From the NCBI RefSeq assembly GCF_964355755.1, contig NC_092671.1:10243001-10307000 (forward strand): 64,000 nt of DNA. The letters are read 5' to 3'. The translations under genes and the position numbers were made by a program. The notes beneath the pieces are model-generated. The model worked only from the letters and a program-made list of their open reading frames with translations. It was not told the DNA's origin and searched no databases. The DNA comes from Antedon mediterranea (taxonomy: Eukaryota > Echinodermata > Crinoidea > Comatulida > Antedonidae). Of the stretch, positions 1 to 13,400 are shown one piece after another; positions within the stretch are counted from its first letter, which is position 1, and each line of letters opens with the position of its first letter.

Positions 1-1133
1 TTTCAGCCATGTTACGTTTAATATAATAAATGTACAGGACTAACGCATTCTCCATTATAATTTTCCAAGTAAACTATAAAAAAAAAAATTGTATATGCCA
101 TGACCTTTCACCCACAATGTTATAACCAAGTTAACAGCACTGTAACATTGTATGTTCACATCTTAAGTTTTTTTCTTAAAAAAACGTTCGCAGATTCAAT
201 TCTAAGCATGCATTTGATCAGTCAATATGAGACTACAGAGGGCTCTTCACATAATTTACATACGTGATTGAACTTTAACTTTATCATCATTTATGACTAT
301 AATTCTGGGAAATATGTGTATAATTTTATGAAGAATTCATTAAACTTCATGTAATGCACTATCTTTGATAGTATAGTTTTACAATTTTGGAATTGTTCTT
401 AGTTAGTTCTCTTGTCAGAGAAACCCTGATTTCAGTACTAGGTGAAATGTGTATCTAGCCTTATAAACAATGAACACTAAGTAGCTAAAAGAACAGCTAA
501 GAACTGTTCTTTAAGTATTTGTTCTTAATTCTTGATGTGAGATATTATTAACAATTTTCATTTTGTTTTCGAAGTGATGAAAATTTAAACATTTGAATAA
601 TAAACAAAACGTTGCTTTTACAAATACAAATTTTGTCTTTTAATAGGCATTTCCAAAAATAGTAACTTAGTTACACTTGAATATTATACTTCTAATTTTT
701 ATAATATATTAATTAGTGAATATAACTAATTAATATATTGAATAATTGAGATTGAATTTAACATATTGTAATACATTACTAAGATTCTTAATAATAGTAT
801 TTTTTAGGATGTACCAGTTTTTATCTACAGGTATTGCTCAGTTCAACCCATCTACCAGTAATATTATATAATCAATGTACAATATGATGCACGTAAATTA
901 CAAGAACATGATAGGTTTAGACAACATTGTTTCTGGCGCTACAAAGAACAAATATGTAAAATGAGATTAAACCTATTAAATGTAATCTTAAACACAAAGC
1001 GCAGAAAACGAACAACCGCTGGAAAAATTAAAATACTTAAAAACACAAAATGCAAAAAAAATAACTTTCTTTCTGATCAATATAATGAATTTTCTATTTA
1101 TCAATGCTATTTACAAGTATATCATTAAGTCTC
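1..1133 (-). other. 3' UTR and downstream flank of the ETS gene
   Basis: This AT-rich stretch follows the TAA stop of the PEA3-type ETS gene in its direction of transcription, so at least part of it should be 3' UTR. I see no coding exon, RNA gene or clear transposon. Weak ATTAAA-type poly(A) candidates exist on the minus strand (for example near 636-641 and 15-20), but none has context that decides the mRNA end. Confidence 0.5.
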
Positions 1134-1472
1134 TTAATAAAGACAATGGTACTGAGGCTGACATGGCTGTGTGTTAACCATTTCATGTGAGTATAAACGT
1201 TGATCATACTGCATTAACGGTACCACGCCATTTTCTTCTTTAATTACCGGAGGAGGCTGCTGCGAGACAAGGCTATGTCTTGTGTAATGTCGAACACCAT
1301 CTGGAAACGCCATGATAAAAAGTGCTTCGGGGTCGCAGACGAATTTATAAACGTATCGCTCACCAGCTACTTTCTGCATTATGCCTTTCTCGTAATAGTA
1401 TCTCAATGATCTTGACAGTTTGTCATAGTTCATTGCAGGTCGGTTTTTTTGTATTCCCCATCTCCTTGCCAC
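1134..1472 (-). CDS. ETS gene coding exon 10 (last): second half of ETS domain and C-terminus
   Basis: Begins after a TTTTTTAG acceptor with GTG GCA AGG (V-A-R-R-W-G) and runs to TAA at 1136-1134. It encodes helix 3 of the ETS domain, including the two DNA-contacting arginines in LSRSLRYYY, then the wing [11 protein letters not shown] and the PEA3-specific CDPEALF.MAFPD. The tail has VVPLMQYDQ, resembling the conserved C-terminal activation segment of ETV1 (TVPLSHFDE), and ends in Q-Y-H-C-L-Y; human ETV1 ends in a comparable tyrosine-rich way. The gap between ETS domain and tail is shorter than in vertebrates. Confidence 0.95.
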   Translation of the reverse strand: MARRWGIQKNRPAMNYDKLSRSLRYYYEKGIMQKVAGERYVYKFVCDPEALFIMAFPDGVRHYTRHSLVSQQPPPVIKEENGVVPLMQYDQRLYSHEMVNTQPCQPQYHCLY

Positions 1473-4400
1473 CTAAAAAACAAAACAATTTTTATTAGGA
1501 AAAATATTATACACAATGATTAGGTAGAGCTATTTCCTAACTTTTAAATTAATAAAAAAAACAGATTTGATTTAAGGTCAGGTCAGTAAGAAGCAGAATT
1601 TGTACCAAAAGCTATCATATAGAACTGTTAACGTGCAATAGAACTTATATTGAATAGCACGCAATATAAAGATAGAGAACGAATATAAACCAGCATTTGT
1701 GTGTGCTTATATTTAATTCACAATCTGGTAGCAGTAGGACTAATAGTAACACATTTAATTAAGTTCCTTATTTACCTCTTCAGGGTCAATGAGTTTAAAC
1801 TCAAGTCCACGACCAGTCCAAGTGATGTAACCTGAATTAGCTGGATCTTCTAAAAGTGTCACCAGAAACTGCCACAACTGGAGAGATCCACGTCGCTGGT
1901 ATGGAGGTCCTGTAAACGGCTCTGTCTTAGGTTTCACTATTAAAAAAAAAATATTGAAAGATTTAGATGAAAAAACACCCTAAATGAAAATTATTTATCT
2001 AAAATTATGTGTTAAATTATAGTATATATTAGATTGTTTTTATAGAGTTATATTTATTTGACATAGTTAATAATAATTTTTAATTACAGATTATATTGAC
2101 CAAGTTACGTCAGTGAATTTAAACTGAGCCCAGATTCAGTCCAGTGGTCGGAGAAAACGTTGGGTTTTGTTACATATTTCGATTACTCATGCAAGCTTTG
2201 TACAGAATCCCAAATTAGTAGGTTCTATTCTTAAAAACTACACCGTTTTTACATAAATGTTGTTGTCTAGCCACAGGACCAAAATTCTGGCTCAGTGTGA
2301 ACATAGCTTTAGAGTGAAATAAATTCTTTCCAAGCTAGTGTGATGTGCCCAAATATGGTAGTGATATGGTCAAATATGGTAGTGATATGAAATCATCATG
2401 CCCATATATGGGCACATCACATTTTTTTGTCACATAAAATTTCATAAACATTGTTTGAATGGTTTTATGTATGTTTTAGCAATCATCCGGTTTGTAATTT
2501 TTACAAGATAACATGCTTAATCTCCTTTCTTACCAGGTAAATGAGTCTTGACAGGGGCGAGTTTCTCCGGTACTGCAGCATCTTCAAAAGTTGATCTAGG
2601 ACTGATACTCGATCTTGGGCTACAGTTCTCAAATTGACCTGAAATGATAAAAACAAATTCACTTAATTATGATATGTAGTGAACAAATATAGATTTTGTA
2701 TAAATAAATGTGTAGGTCTTTCACAAATGAAGGATCTCTGAGACAGCTTTTTAATGATAACGACTAATAATACTAATAGTGTAAATAATTAGGACCAGGG
2801 CTTCTACTAAAAATGAACACTTTTCTAGTCTACTGACATGTACAACTACTTCAAACTAACAAAGTAGAGTGTGAATAAACAATAGACAACAATTAATAAA
2901 TATCTGGCTTACAGATCACTGAATACACATCAATAAGATGATGATATGAGTGAGTATAATAAGACATAAAAAAGAATCTTCAGGATACAACAATTTACCA
3001 GAAAGAAGAATGAGTAGAAACTATTGGTTAATTTGGTAATCTCATATTCAAAACCAAAATTGTTTTCCATCAGAAATTGCTATTTTTTTACAAGGATCAA
3101 ATAAATATCTTGATTGATTGATCTTATTTGATTATACAATTGATATACTACTGTACTAGCATGATATGTAAAACAGAATCTCTGTGGGCTAGTGACATGA
3201 AAAATTAGCTCATTAATTCATTTAAAAAACACCAGGTCTGTAATAGGCTGATAGATGAGTATAAAGTTTGGCTAGGAAATCATGTGGGCTAGTTATAATA
3301 GGTTTACTACTAATACCCTACTATTGTCAACAAAATAACAATACAGTATTACATAAAACCAGCAAAAATGCACTCAATATGCAGTAAATATTAATATATG
3401 TTATGATGAAATATTTAAATTGTTCATTATGCAAATTTTCTTTCTGCTATATTCTTTGCTAAGCAAGTATAAACCATTCTTTACAAAAACTATATCGTTA
3501 CAATTGGGAATTTTGTTTTAATATACCCGCTTTAACAATAACAATTTAAAGAGCAATATAATTTAAATGTTTGTATGGCCGATAAAGAGTACCAAAGGAA
3601 GGTTTTGATACACCATATGTTTCTATATAATAGGAAACAATGTTCAGTTGAGAATTGAAAGAGATTTTTAACTTTCATTCGAAGCGACTTTATTTGACCT
3701 AATGAACAATATAATATATTCAGATTAAAATTCATTTACCAAAGATTAAGTACATAATGTGTTATAGATAACGCTTAAAACAATGATATGTTGAGAATAT
3801 AGATTTAGATTTCACGTCTTACCTTCATTTTTGTTAGTTGTTGGCATTGTGTAATGATTTTCCATTCTTCTGTAACATCCTGACTTTGAAGATGCATCTA
3901 CAACAAAGAAATATAAATGTATTAGTAATCAAATATTTATTATATTTTCAAGTTTCTAAGTCCCATACTAAACCCTCAAGCCCACCTATTCACCAGTGAA
4001 ATTTGGTCACAAAATCAGTGGCCATATTTCATTTTGGATTTCTTCCCTTTTACACAGGCTATGGGAAATGTTAACCCTTAATCCTTAAATATAAGCGAAA
4101 TTACATGGAATTTAATGGAAATATTTCATTTAAGGGTGATAATATGGTACGGCAACAAACACCCAGAAAACTGATAACATTCCCGAAACTAGTTTTAGAA
4201 TTATTTCTTGCTATTTGTAAAATATTGCATCTCCAGATACTTGTCACCAATGCTAAGGATGTTTAAGAGAGTTGACTTATTTAATTTCAATAAATGTGTT
4301 CTCATAAAATGTAAAATAAACTGCACTAATATAAAAAAAAAATACTTACCTGATTCATAACCAAAATCCTGTGGCTCCTGCTTGATGTCAAAGTTCATGA

Positions 4401-7400
4401 AATGTTGGTTGTTGTACTGACAATCCAAGGAATTCGACTTCATAAATACCGGCTCAGAATTCTGTCGTCTAAACTGGCGCTGGTCGATGTTAAGAGGAGG
4501 GCTAAAACAGGGCTCAGTAGATTGACGAAGTAATCTAGAAAAATACATTATGTTAACTTGCAAAGTTTATTTCTTTAATAACCTTGATAGCTAAAGCCAA
4601 AACACAACTGAAACTATCCAGAAGTTCTCAGAGTTTTATAGGTAGAAACTGTTTATCTAATTTGGATACACCTTATTAATTTGCACCAATCACAGATTGT
4701 CCTATTGTTCTTAACCATTGTTGACTTTTTGTCTTTCACCCAGGATAGCATTGTATGTTATATAATGACACATTGTAGTAGAATTGTAAGATGGGTGCGT
4801 CAAATTAAGAAATGGGGGTAGCATCATGGTAGGCACTACCCTTAAATAAATCAATGAATTACAAATTATTGTTATTCCTTGGGCACCCAATTATTTCTTA
4901 TAAAATTTAGTAAATATAAATACTATTACTTTGATATTTATATGTAACCAAGGTCCTAAAAGACACCAGTCTTTTTGACTGATTGGACCACTCTGAGAAT
5001 ATTGTGAATAAATAAATATCTAAAAATTATAAGTATACAGTATTTAGTATTTATTTAGTATTTGTTGTTTTGTTTTGTCTAAATGCTAAAATACCATATT
5101 CTTGTTAATGGTTTGATCATTATTATTAGGTAGGTATCATTTAAAAATCATCTGCTTTTTTTATAATAGCTTCTATCCACCAATATATTATTACAGTTAT
5201 TTTGCAATAACAAACCTTTTATCGCGGTAATTTGGTGTGCCCATCTGTGTCATAAATTGTTGATCTTTCATTGTCTGCTGATGCATGTTATCTTTCATCA
5301 TGAAATTGTAGTTGACGTCCGGTACTGATGGCGGCAGCGGCGTTGTAGATTGTCGTAGTATTGGGGGCGACACCATTGGGTTACTCTGTGGAAGTGGTTG
5401 GGTCTGTGGCTGCGTCTGTTGTTGGGGTACCATTGCAGGCACATTGTGATTATCAGATGCTGGTTTGTTCACAAATGCTTTTTCACCAAATTCAAACTTG
5501 TTATCAAATGTAAATTTAGGAGTTTTCATGTGAGAGCATGGCTTCTGACAAAATGGGCTTCTTGGTTCAGGTTTGATCTTGATACTAGCAAGCACTGTAA
5601 GATATAAAATAATGAATATTATTTTATTGGTGTTTATTATTTTTTTAAATAATTTCATAAAGAAATTCCCTTAAATAATGGATAATATATGAAGTCGTAC
5701 TAATCTGTGACAACAACCAATTGAAGAAGAAGATTTGTGTATTTACAGTAGCTTGAAAATGTATTTATCAAAAAAAAAAGCTACATATTATAATTAGTAT
5801 ACTGGAATATCTTCAATGTATCTGTAATTCTAACAACTTGATTTGCAGAAGTATGAATATGGCAACAAACATGGTATGAATATGGCAACAAACATGGTAT
5901 GAATATGGCAACAAACATGGTATGAATATGGCAACAAACATGGTATGAATATGGCAACAAACATGGTATGAATATGGCAACAAACATGGTATGAATATGG
6001 CAACAAACATGGTATGAATATGGAAACAAACATGGTATGAATATGGAAACAAACGTCTTCATTTTATATTTATTCTGTTATAAAACATAGATCTATAATG
6101 CTACCTATTCTTGTACATATCAACACTTGGCAGTACACCTTAGCCTGGGTTACGTCCTATAATTCAATTTATCAACCAATTTTCATTGAATATCTACTAA
6201 GTTATTCTATCAACATGGCATTTCTGGCCATCTGGGAGAATACATTTTTGGTAGTAATTAAATGATGAGAAGAAACTCAATATCTGTTGATTCAAGCAAA
6301 CGTTATATATCCGTATTCATTTGCTTAGCGTTATTCATTCACTCTTTTATTTAAGATATTATCCATACTATATCCATATAAAGAAAAACCAACTTTTTCT
6401 AAATCTCACAGATTTACTCATCTTATCGTTTCAAATTAATTAATTAATTTTCAGTATATCACCAGGCGGTTTAGAATTAATGTTCTTTGCCTGTTGTGTA
6501 TATATATATATTTATCTACACAAAACATTAATGGACAAATTCATTTATTCTAATATTCTCTCTAAGCAGAGCACATTTTCAATGTTTCCCTCTTACACAT
6601 GTATATTCTGTGAAACCTATTATAAATACTTATCTATTATAATAACAAAGGCAATTCTGTATGATACAGTATAAAAACAAGGCCTATTATATTTTATAGT
6701 AATCGTCAATACAGGCAACAAGACAACTTGCAGCCAAAAATGAAATAATAAAAGATATAATAATTATGAAGTTAAAAACATTAAATCTCCAAATAAAACA
6801 ATATTAAAGTTACTGAGGTCAAGTTTATACTGTGGATTATACTACAATACAATTAAATTGAATTCAATATTATTAAATAAATATACTAGGCTTTTAACTG
6901 GGGATTTTTTTCAAAAGCTTTCCCTGATTTATTTAATAAACAAGTAATCATATTTGGATCTTCTGTAATTTTAACCTGTGTTTAAAATGTTTTAATTGGA
7001 AATCAATAATCTTTAAGAAAATGGTTCAATTTGGTATTATAATTTTGATAAACTAGAACTTTTTGCAGTATGCAACGGGTGAGTGAACAGGAATACTGTA
7101 CTTATATTTTAAGTACCTGCACATTTTATAACATATGTCTTTATCATGTAAATATGCCACTATTGTATGTCTTCATAAATACATTACTATTATTACATCC
7201 TTATTTGACAGTATCAAACAATAAAACAGACATTAGAATGTATCTGTGGCATGTGCAAAAAAACAAGGATACATATGTATAATATACATACAGTTAATGT
7301 ATGTATAATAAATCCAAAGGAAAATTACTGAAAAAATGACAATGCTGTGGGTATCAGTGGCTGGATCTCAATGGAGATACAAAATAAAAGCGAAAAGCTA

Positions 7401-10400
7401 AATCAAAACGAGAAGTAAAACAGCCAGAAAAGTTAGCAGAGCTTTCGGGCAACACTAGCCCTTCATCAGTGCAAGTGATATACATACATTTAATGTATGT
7501 ATAATGTACATGTATGTGAAACATTAATGTTTTTAAAAATAATAATTAAATAATACATGGCAAACAAAAAGTGATTAAATTATAATATATAATAACTTTA
7601 AATAAACATATTTATTCTTACTTTCGTTTTTGAAAAAAATATTTTAATTCAAAAGTAAAGAAACCAAGGGGAAAAAAAATGCGAGAAAATTGACTCGACG
7701 TCTGTGATACTAATGAAAAAATATGTGTAACCATATTATCATGTTTAACTAATTTTTTAATTATTTTTAGCAGAATATTAATACTGCCCTCTATAGTTTA
7801 AAAAATGGAATCCTTGGGCCTACATTGCTTGTTAGTCATCGCTGCATTTAATCAAATGGCTACAGTACCTACCAGCTAAAATGATATTTTGTAGTTATGG
7901 ATGTTTCCAGGCCATAATTGTCCTATAGGTTGCATCGGACAGGCGATTTGATTGTTACATTTATAAATCTTGGTGAACAAAGTATAGTAGTACAAAGTAT
8001 GGTAGTACAAAGTATATATACAGAGGTTCAATAAATAAATAACAAATATACAAAATGTTTAAAAAAGGAAATTGTATTGCTGAATTTTCAATACGATACA
8101 ACATTCCAAATTGCTTTTAAAAAAAAGTTATTTTTAAGAGAACTCTATTTACTCCAATAACAACAATTACACAATAATGAAATCACATAATTTATATACT
8201 CGGATCTGAGATTCCTAATGCTAACAATTAAAACACTATCATCATAGACCTAGTTTTTACTAGACAAAATAATACACAATAAATTTGTCAAGTAAAGTAC
8301 ATTATGGGTATCCAATAAACATGTGGGTTGTGGGATGGGTAGCTGGGTAAACCCTGAAATAGAACTGTATGATGTGGTTAACACAAAGCAGTAACTACAC
8401 CACTAAAACTTGAGTCTTTACATTCCTCTTGTTATCATTAGTAACAAGCCACAGTGTATAGGCATACCATTGTATGATCTTATTAAGTGAAAACTTCCAG
8501 AAGCAAGCTGATTTGTTTGGCAGCCCAAGGCCATGAAAGTGAATGCTTCCCGATAATTATCTGTCCTACTAGCCAACGACTGCAACTCAACGCATAAACT
8601 AAGTGAAGCAGGAGGTCCCTTAAAGCTTCGTTGGCAAACTTTCAAAGCTATTACAACAACATAATTCTTTTTATCGCTTTTAATTTTTTTAAAACTTAAA
8701 TGAACAAACAAGAATATTGAAATAATAATAAACAGTTTGCATTTCATACAAAACATTTCTTCATAGTGAGAGGTATAGAACACTTTTCAAGTACTATATT
8801 CATTATAGTTTAAAGTACTTGAATATTTCTTACAACAGACATTTTAAAATTGAACTTGTAGATAGAGTTTATTGGCAAATACTGTAGCTGTGACCCCAGG
8901 GGATCTTATAAATGACTTTAACAATATTCTCTGTTAACTTTATGGGTTAAACCATTTAGTTAAAGGGGAACGTGAAAGTACAATTCAACTAGAAGTGTCA
9001 ATACATTTTGTCCTACCATATAAATCATTATCATAAGAATTTAATACAGGGGTGAACCAGTATGTTGTGTACTGGTCAACATTTTCACCAATTGTCATGT
9101 TTTCTTAGTAATTGTTATTTACAGTATTTAAAACAGTTTAAATTTCTTGGATTTCAGAGTATTTTCTAATATAAAAATATATAAAAAGCATTGCAATTAT
9201 TCCAATGAAATAGGGAGGAAATGGCAGATAAAAACTGATTCTTAGAATATTTAAGATAGACTTCAATTAAGATTTTAAGACTTATTGTCTAATGGTTACC
9301 ACAGAGTGGATTTATTCAAAATCCAACAGATGAACAACCAAGGATAATATTAAAAAATCCAAGGTTTAAGTTAATATGTTCAAAACTTTAAAATAAAGAT
9401 AATTCCCAACATACAATTGTATAATGTCTTTTAGTTTACCATTTAAAGGGTTTTTGTACTCATTTTGTGCAAGTTAAAACAACAATTTCAATTCATTTTC
9501 ATAAGATACATCATTATGTAATAACATGAGTTATTTTTAAAATACTGTAATTATTTATTACCTTTTTTATATAAAAAGTGCATGGTTACTACAAATACAA
9601 ATATAGATAAAAAAAAATTCAAAATGTTGCAATCTCAATTTGTCTTTTATTAAAGTGAATAATGGTTGGTATTTGAAAAAGTTTTTTTAGTAGTACTATA
9701 GAGCTCGTCTCTTACACTGAGTAGCGTCTAAACATCCAGCTAGTTAATCGTCAATATTTGCCCTGTTTTCTATCAAGACATAGCGATAATTTAATTGGCA
9801 CCTTAGTAATCTCTTGTACAATTCCTTATTTTGATATTGGATTAAAACCGTTGCCAAATTGCGACATCATCCAGGTTAAATCTTGCTCTCGGCTTACAGA
9901 ATGTAGTAAATGAACGAATATAAGAACACAAATAAGTGTAATAGTATTAAATACGGATAAATAATCAGGACAGGATAATAAATCGTTATTTACCTTATAA
10001 TTTTAAAAATATTCCGTTTAACAAACTTCATGAATCATCAGCATTAAGTAACAATCAAGAAATTAGTAACGGAAGAGAATGGTAAATCAAGAAGGTAGCA
10101 AAATGTTAAAAACAGATGAGGCAAAGATGCTTTAAATATAATTATTAATATAAAATATGACGTTCTGTGCTGGGGAATTGGGGTTGTTGGTGAAAATTTC
10201 AGACTAGGTGAGAGCCTCGTCGGCCTCATGCTGGCTATGGCCCTGTAAATCAGTATAAATAAAATTCCTTGCCCATTATTTGATGTTAATTATTTTCAAT
10301 ATGTACAGACAAGTTGTTGTTATGTCAATGTTCAACTTATTATGTTAGATGACATAAGTAAATTATTCACTTATTAAGTCATTAGATCAAGTCACAGCTT

Positions 10401-13400
10401 CACACATGCAATCGTGTATGACGCAAATCTTGCGATATTTATTACTAAGTTAAGATTTTTACAAAATATCTTTTTTCTAAACATAAGTTGTTTGTTATTA
10501 TCACTTTATATCACGTCCTTAAATTAATGTTAATTACTCACAAAAACAAATTTTAAATATATTCATTTAAATAGAATGCAACAAATTTTAAGTGTGCTGT
10601 TTAGAGTAATAAACTATTAATTTATCCAAGGTTGAAAAAAGTTATTAAAATACAACAAGTTAAGATGCATTGAAAAATGAATTAAAAATATTGAGTGTGA
10701 ATGTTTCAATTTTTGTTGGAATAACTTGTTCTCACTCGCTGTACTAAAGGATCATTGATAACTTTAGTGTTTTAATATGTTTCAAATTTTAAATTTAGGT
10801 TAAATACTATAGGCCTAGTACAATTTTCTACAAACTGTAGTATATACAGACTGAAATTTAAACATGTTGGTACATTGAAATTTAAAAATAATTTATCAAG
10901 TAGATGTGTTTATTTATTTTGTGAGAATGAAAGGAAGATATTTTCTATTAAGGTAAGATTTTTTGTTGTTGTGAAAAATGGGGAATCTGAAATTAGACAT
11001 TTTGGCTATGCGTGGTAACAAGACAGAGACTAATTTGTATAATTTTAGAAGGGCAATAAAAAGGATTTAATTATGGGACAATATTATAAAATATAGCATT
11101 GATTTAATAGTCTATAAAGATATAACGTGGAAGTGAATACTTAATTATTTATCAACTATAAAGTATATGTAATTATTAAGTCTGTTAAATGTGTTCAAAT
11201 ATATATGGTAAAATATGCAGAGGTCCTTAGGTTAATAATTCAATATTATTTTGTAATGAAAACTAGTATTACTGAAATCAATAAAATCAACACTTTGATA
11301 TTAGCGCTAAAAGGAAGGATTTACTCAAAAACAGAGGATGACATAAACTTGAATAGGCATTAAAAGGAAGATCACACTTCCAATTACCTGATAGTTTCCT
11401 TATTTTTTCTTCAGCAAACAACAACAAAACAAATCTACTTACTTACTATGACAAGAAGTAATATAGTTATTAAACATGCTATTGACAAACATAGTCTTTT
11501 TATATGTTTGAGTGTAAATATATCAGAAAACGAAAAATTTAAGTAAACAACAATAAAAAACTATCGATCTTCATCAACTACCTTACAATGCATTGTATAA
11601 AGAAGATAGCAAATCAATTACCTACAGAACAGATATTTTCCTTTTTTTTTCCTACAACTACACTATCAATAAAAAAAATACACAAACGAAACTAATAAGC
11701 AAATAAGTATTAAGTAAATATGAAATTTTAGTGTAAATATATCATAAAAATGAATATTTAAATAAATGACAATTAAAAACTCTCGATCTATATCAACTAT
11801 TGCCAAGTATACTCCAAGAAATTTGTATAATACTAATTAATTCCAATACGTTTACGTGTGCATTGGAACGTTGCTTGTTCTATTGTTTAGTGTTTTCATA
11901 CAGCAATCGCATAGACCTTAACTTATGGGTTCATCGTGCAAACACAATATGTTGAATAAATGTTTCCCTCACCTAAGGGCATAGTTCTTCTGCTCCAACT
12001 CACCTTTTTATAGTCTTTTATTTGTTTGCAATCATTTCATCACCGACCTTAAATATAAGTCATATGTGATAACAATATATCTTACTTTTTAACTAATAGG
12101 TGTATCATTGTAATGAAATATTATATTCTCAATGTATCCGTTTAAATCTTACTGTGTGATTATTTTTGGTGTACTGTTCCCATTATTTGATTGTATCTAT
12201 TAACTTTGCCTTCTGATATAAAATAATTCAAGATGTACGAAAACTAAAGTTGAATAAATAACTTTGAATGAATAGGCAATTTTTGTAGTTTTGAAAGTTG
12301 TTCACTTTTGACACCCCCTACCACAAAAAAAAAGGATTCAAAGGAATAACATTAATATAAATGGCCTATCCAACAACAAATTTGTTTAGGGAGACAATTT
12401 ATATCTTTAACGTGTTGCAAATAATATTTGGTTTTCATTAGAAAACTTTATAAATAAATAAAAAATTATGGAAAGTAACATTAATTATTACTTGTTATCA
12501 TCACAACTAAATTATTAACAAACAAACCAATGCATAATTTAAAAGCATATAGTTCACTGAAATCAAACTATGAATAAGAGTAAGGTGTATAATACATAAT
12601 ACTGTGGAACTAATATTTTTCTCAGACAGGTTAAATGTTAAGCTCCAAACATAAGCTGTAAACTCCATGCAGTATGTAAACATTTTAAGGAGTATAGACC
12701 AAAAAGGTGGTAAATTAACGTCAATATTGTTTCTTAAATATATTAATTGTAATAATGTACTTTAGGGTCATAGGCGATTATTGTGACTTGTAACTTGTTT
12801 TGTTGGAAATACAACACCTAAAGGCATTGTTTTTTTTTTGGTTATCCGCAACGAAGTTGCAGGATAACCTCTTGTGATTGTACGAAATCATCATCATCAT
12901 CATCATCATCAACTTTTTATTCTTCTTCTTTCTTTCTGTATGATTTTTGTGTAACGCTTTTCTCTAAAACTCGCAAACATAACATTTTGTTAACTATGTT
13001 AACATTTTGACATTTATGTAACGTCGTCAAGCGAAGCTTTTCATGATGTTTACAATTGCGCAACGTTACGTACGCGCGATTTAACGATTTTATCGTATTT
13101 AACATATGTCGAAAACCAAATAACATTTTAAAGTGAAACTTTGCAAAAGTTTAATTTATATCATGCGCTAAATTTCTGTTGAAAAAAAATTGCGTGTTTT
13201 ACACAAAGTTACGCGCGCACGCACTTTTAAAATTTCAAAATGCGCAAAATTAATTTATAATCAACTTTCTACGCGTTTCATGTCGTTTTAAGCATGTCAA
13301 AAATTCCCACGCGTGCGCACATTTCTACGTGTGCGGTGCGCACGTAGCATTTAAAACGTATTTTTTTCGCGTGATTTATGTTTTTCCAGCCTTTTCTAGT

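Noticed and set aside
5781-6062. Overlapping minus-strand open frames (60-93 residues) of repeated YSYHVC-type peptide
   Set aside because: They are translations of the 23-bp minisatellite; three frames are open at once and nothing else supports coding.
8418-8783. 121-residue minus-strand open frame
   Set aside because: No recognisable domain, low-complexity N-terminus, no splice or homology support; consistent with chance in a long intron.
10190-10250. GC-richer GTGAGAGCCTCGTCGGCCTC segment as a retroelement end
   Set aside because: Looks like short dispersed sequence, but no second copy, terminus or coding remnant was found in the window.
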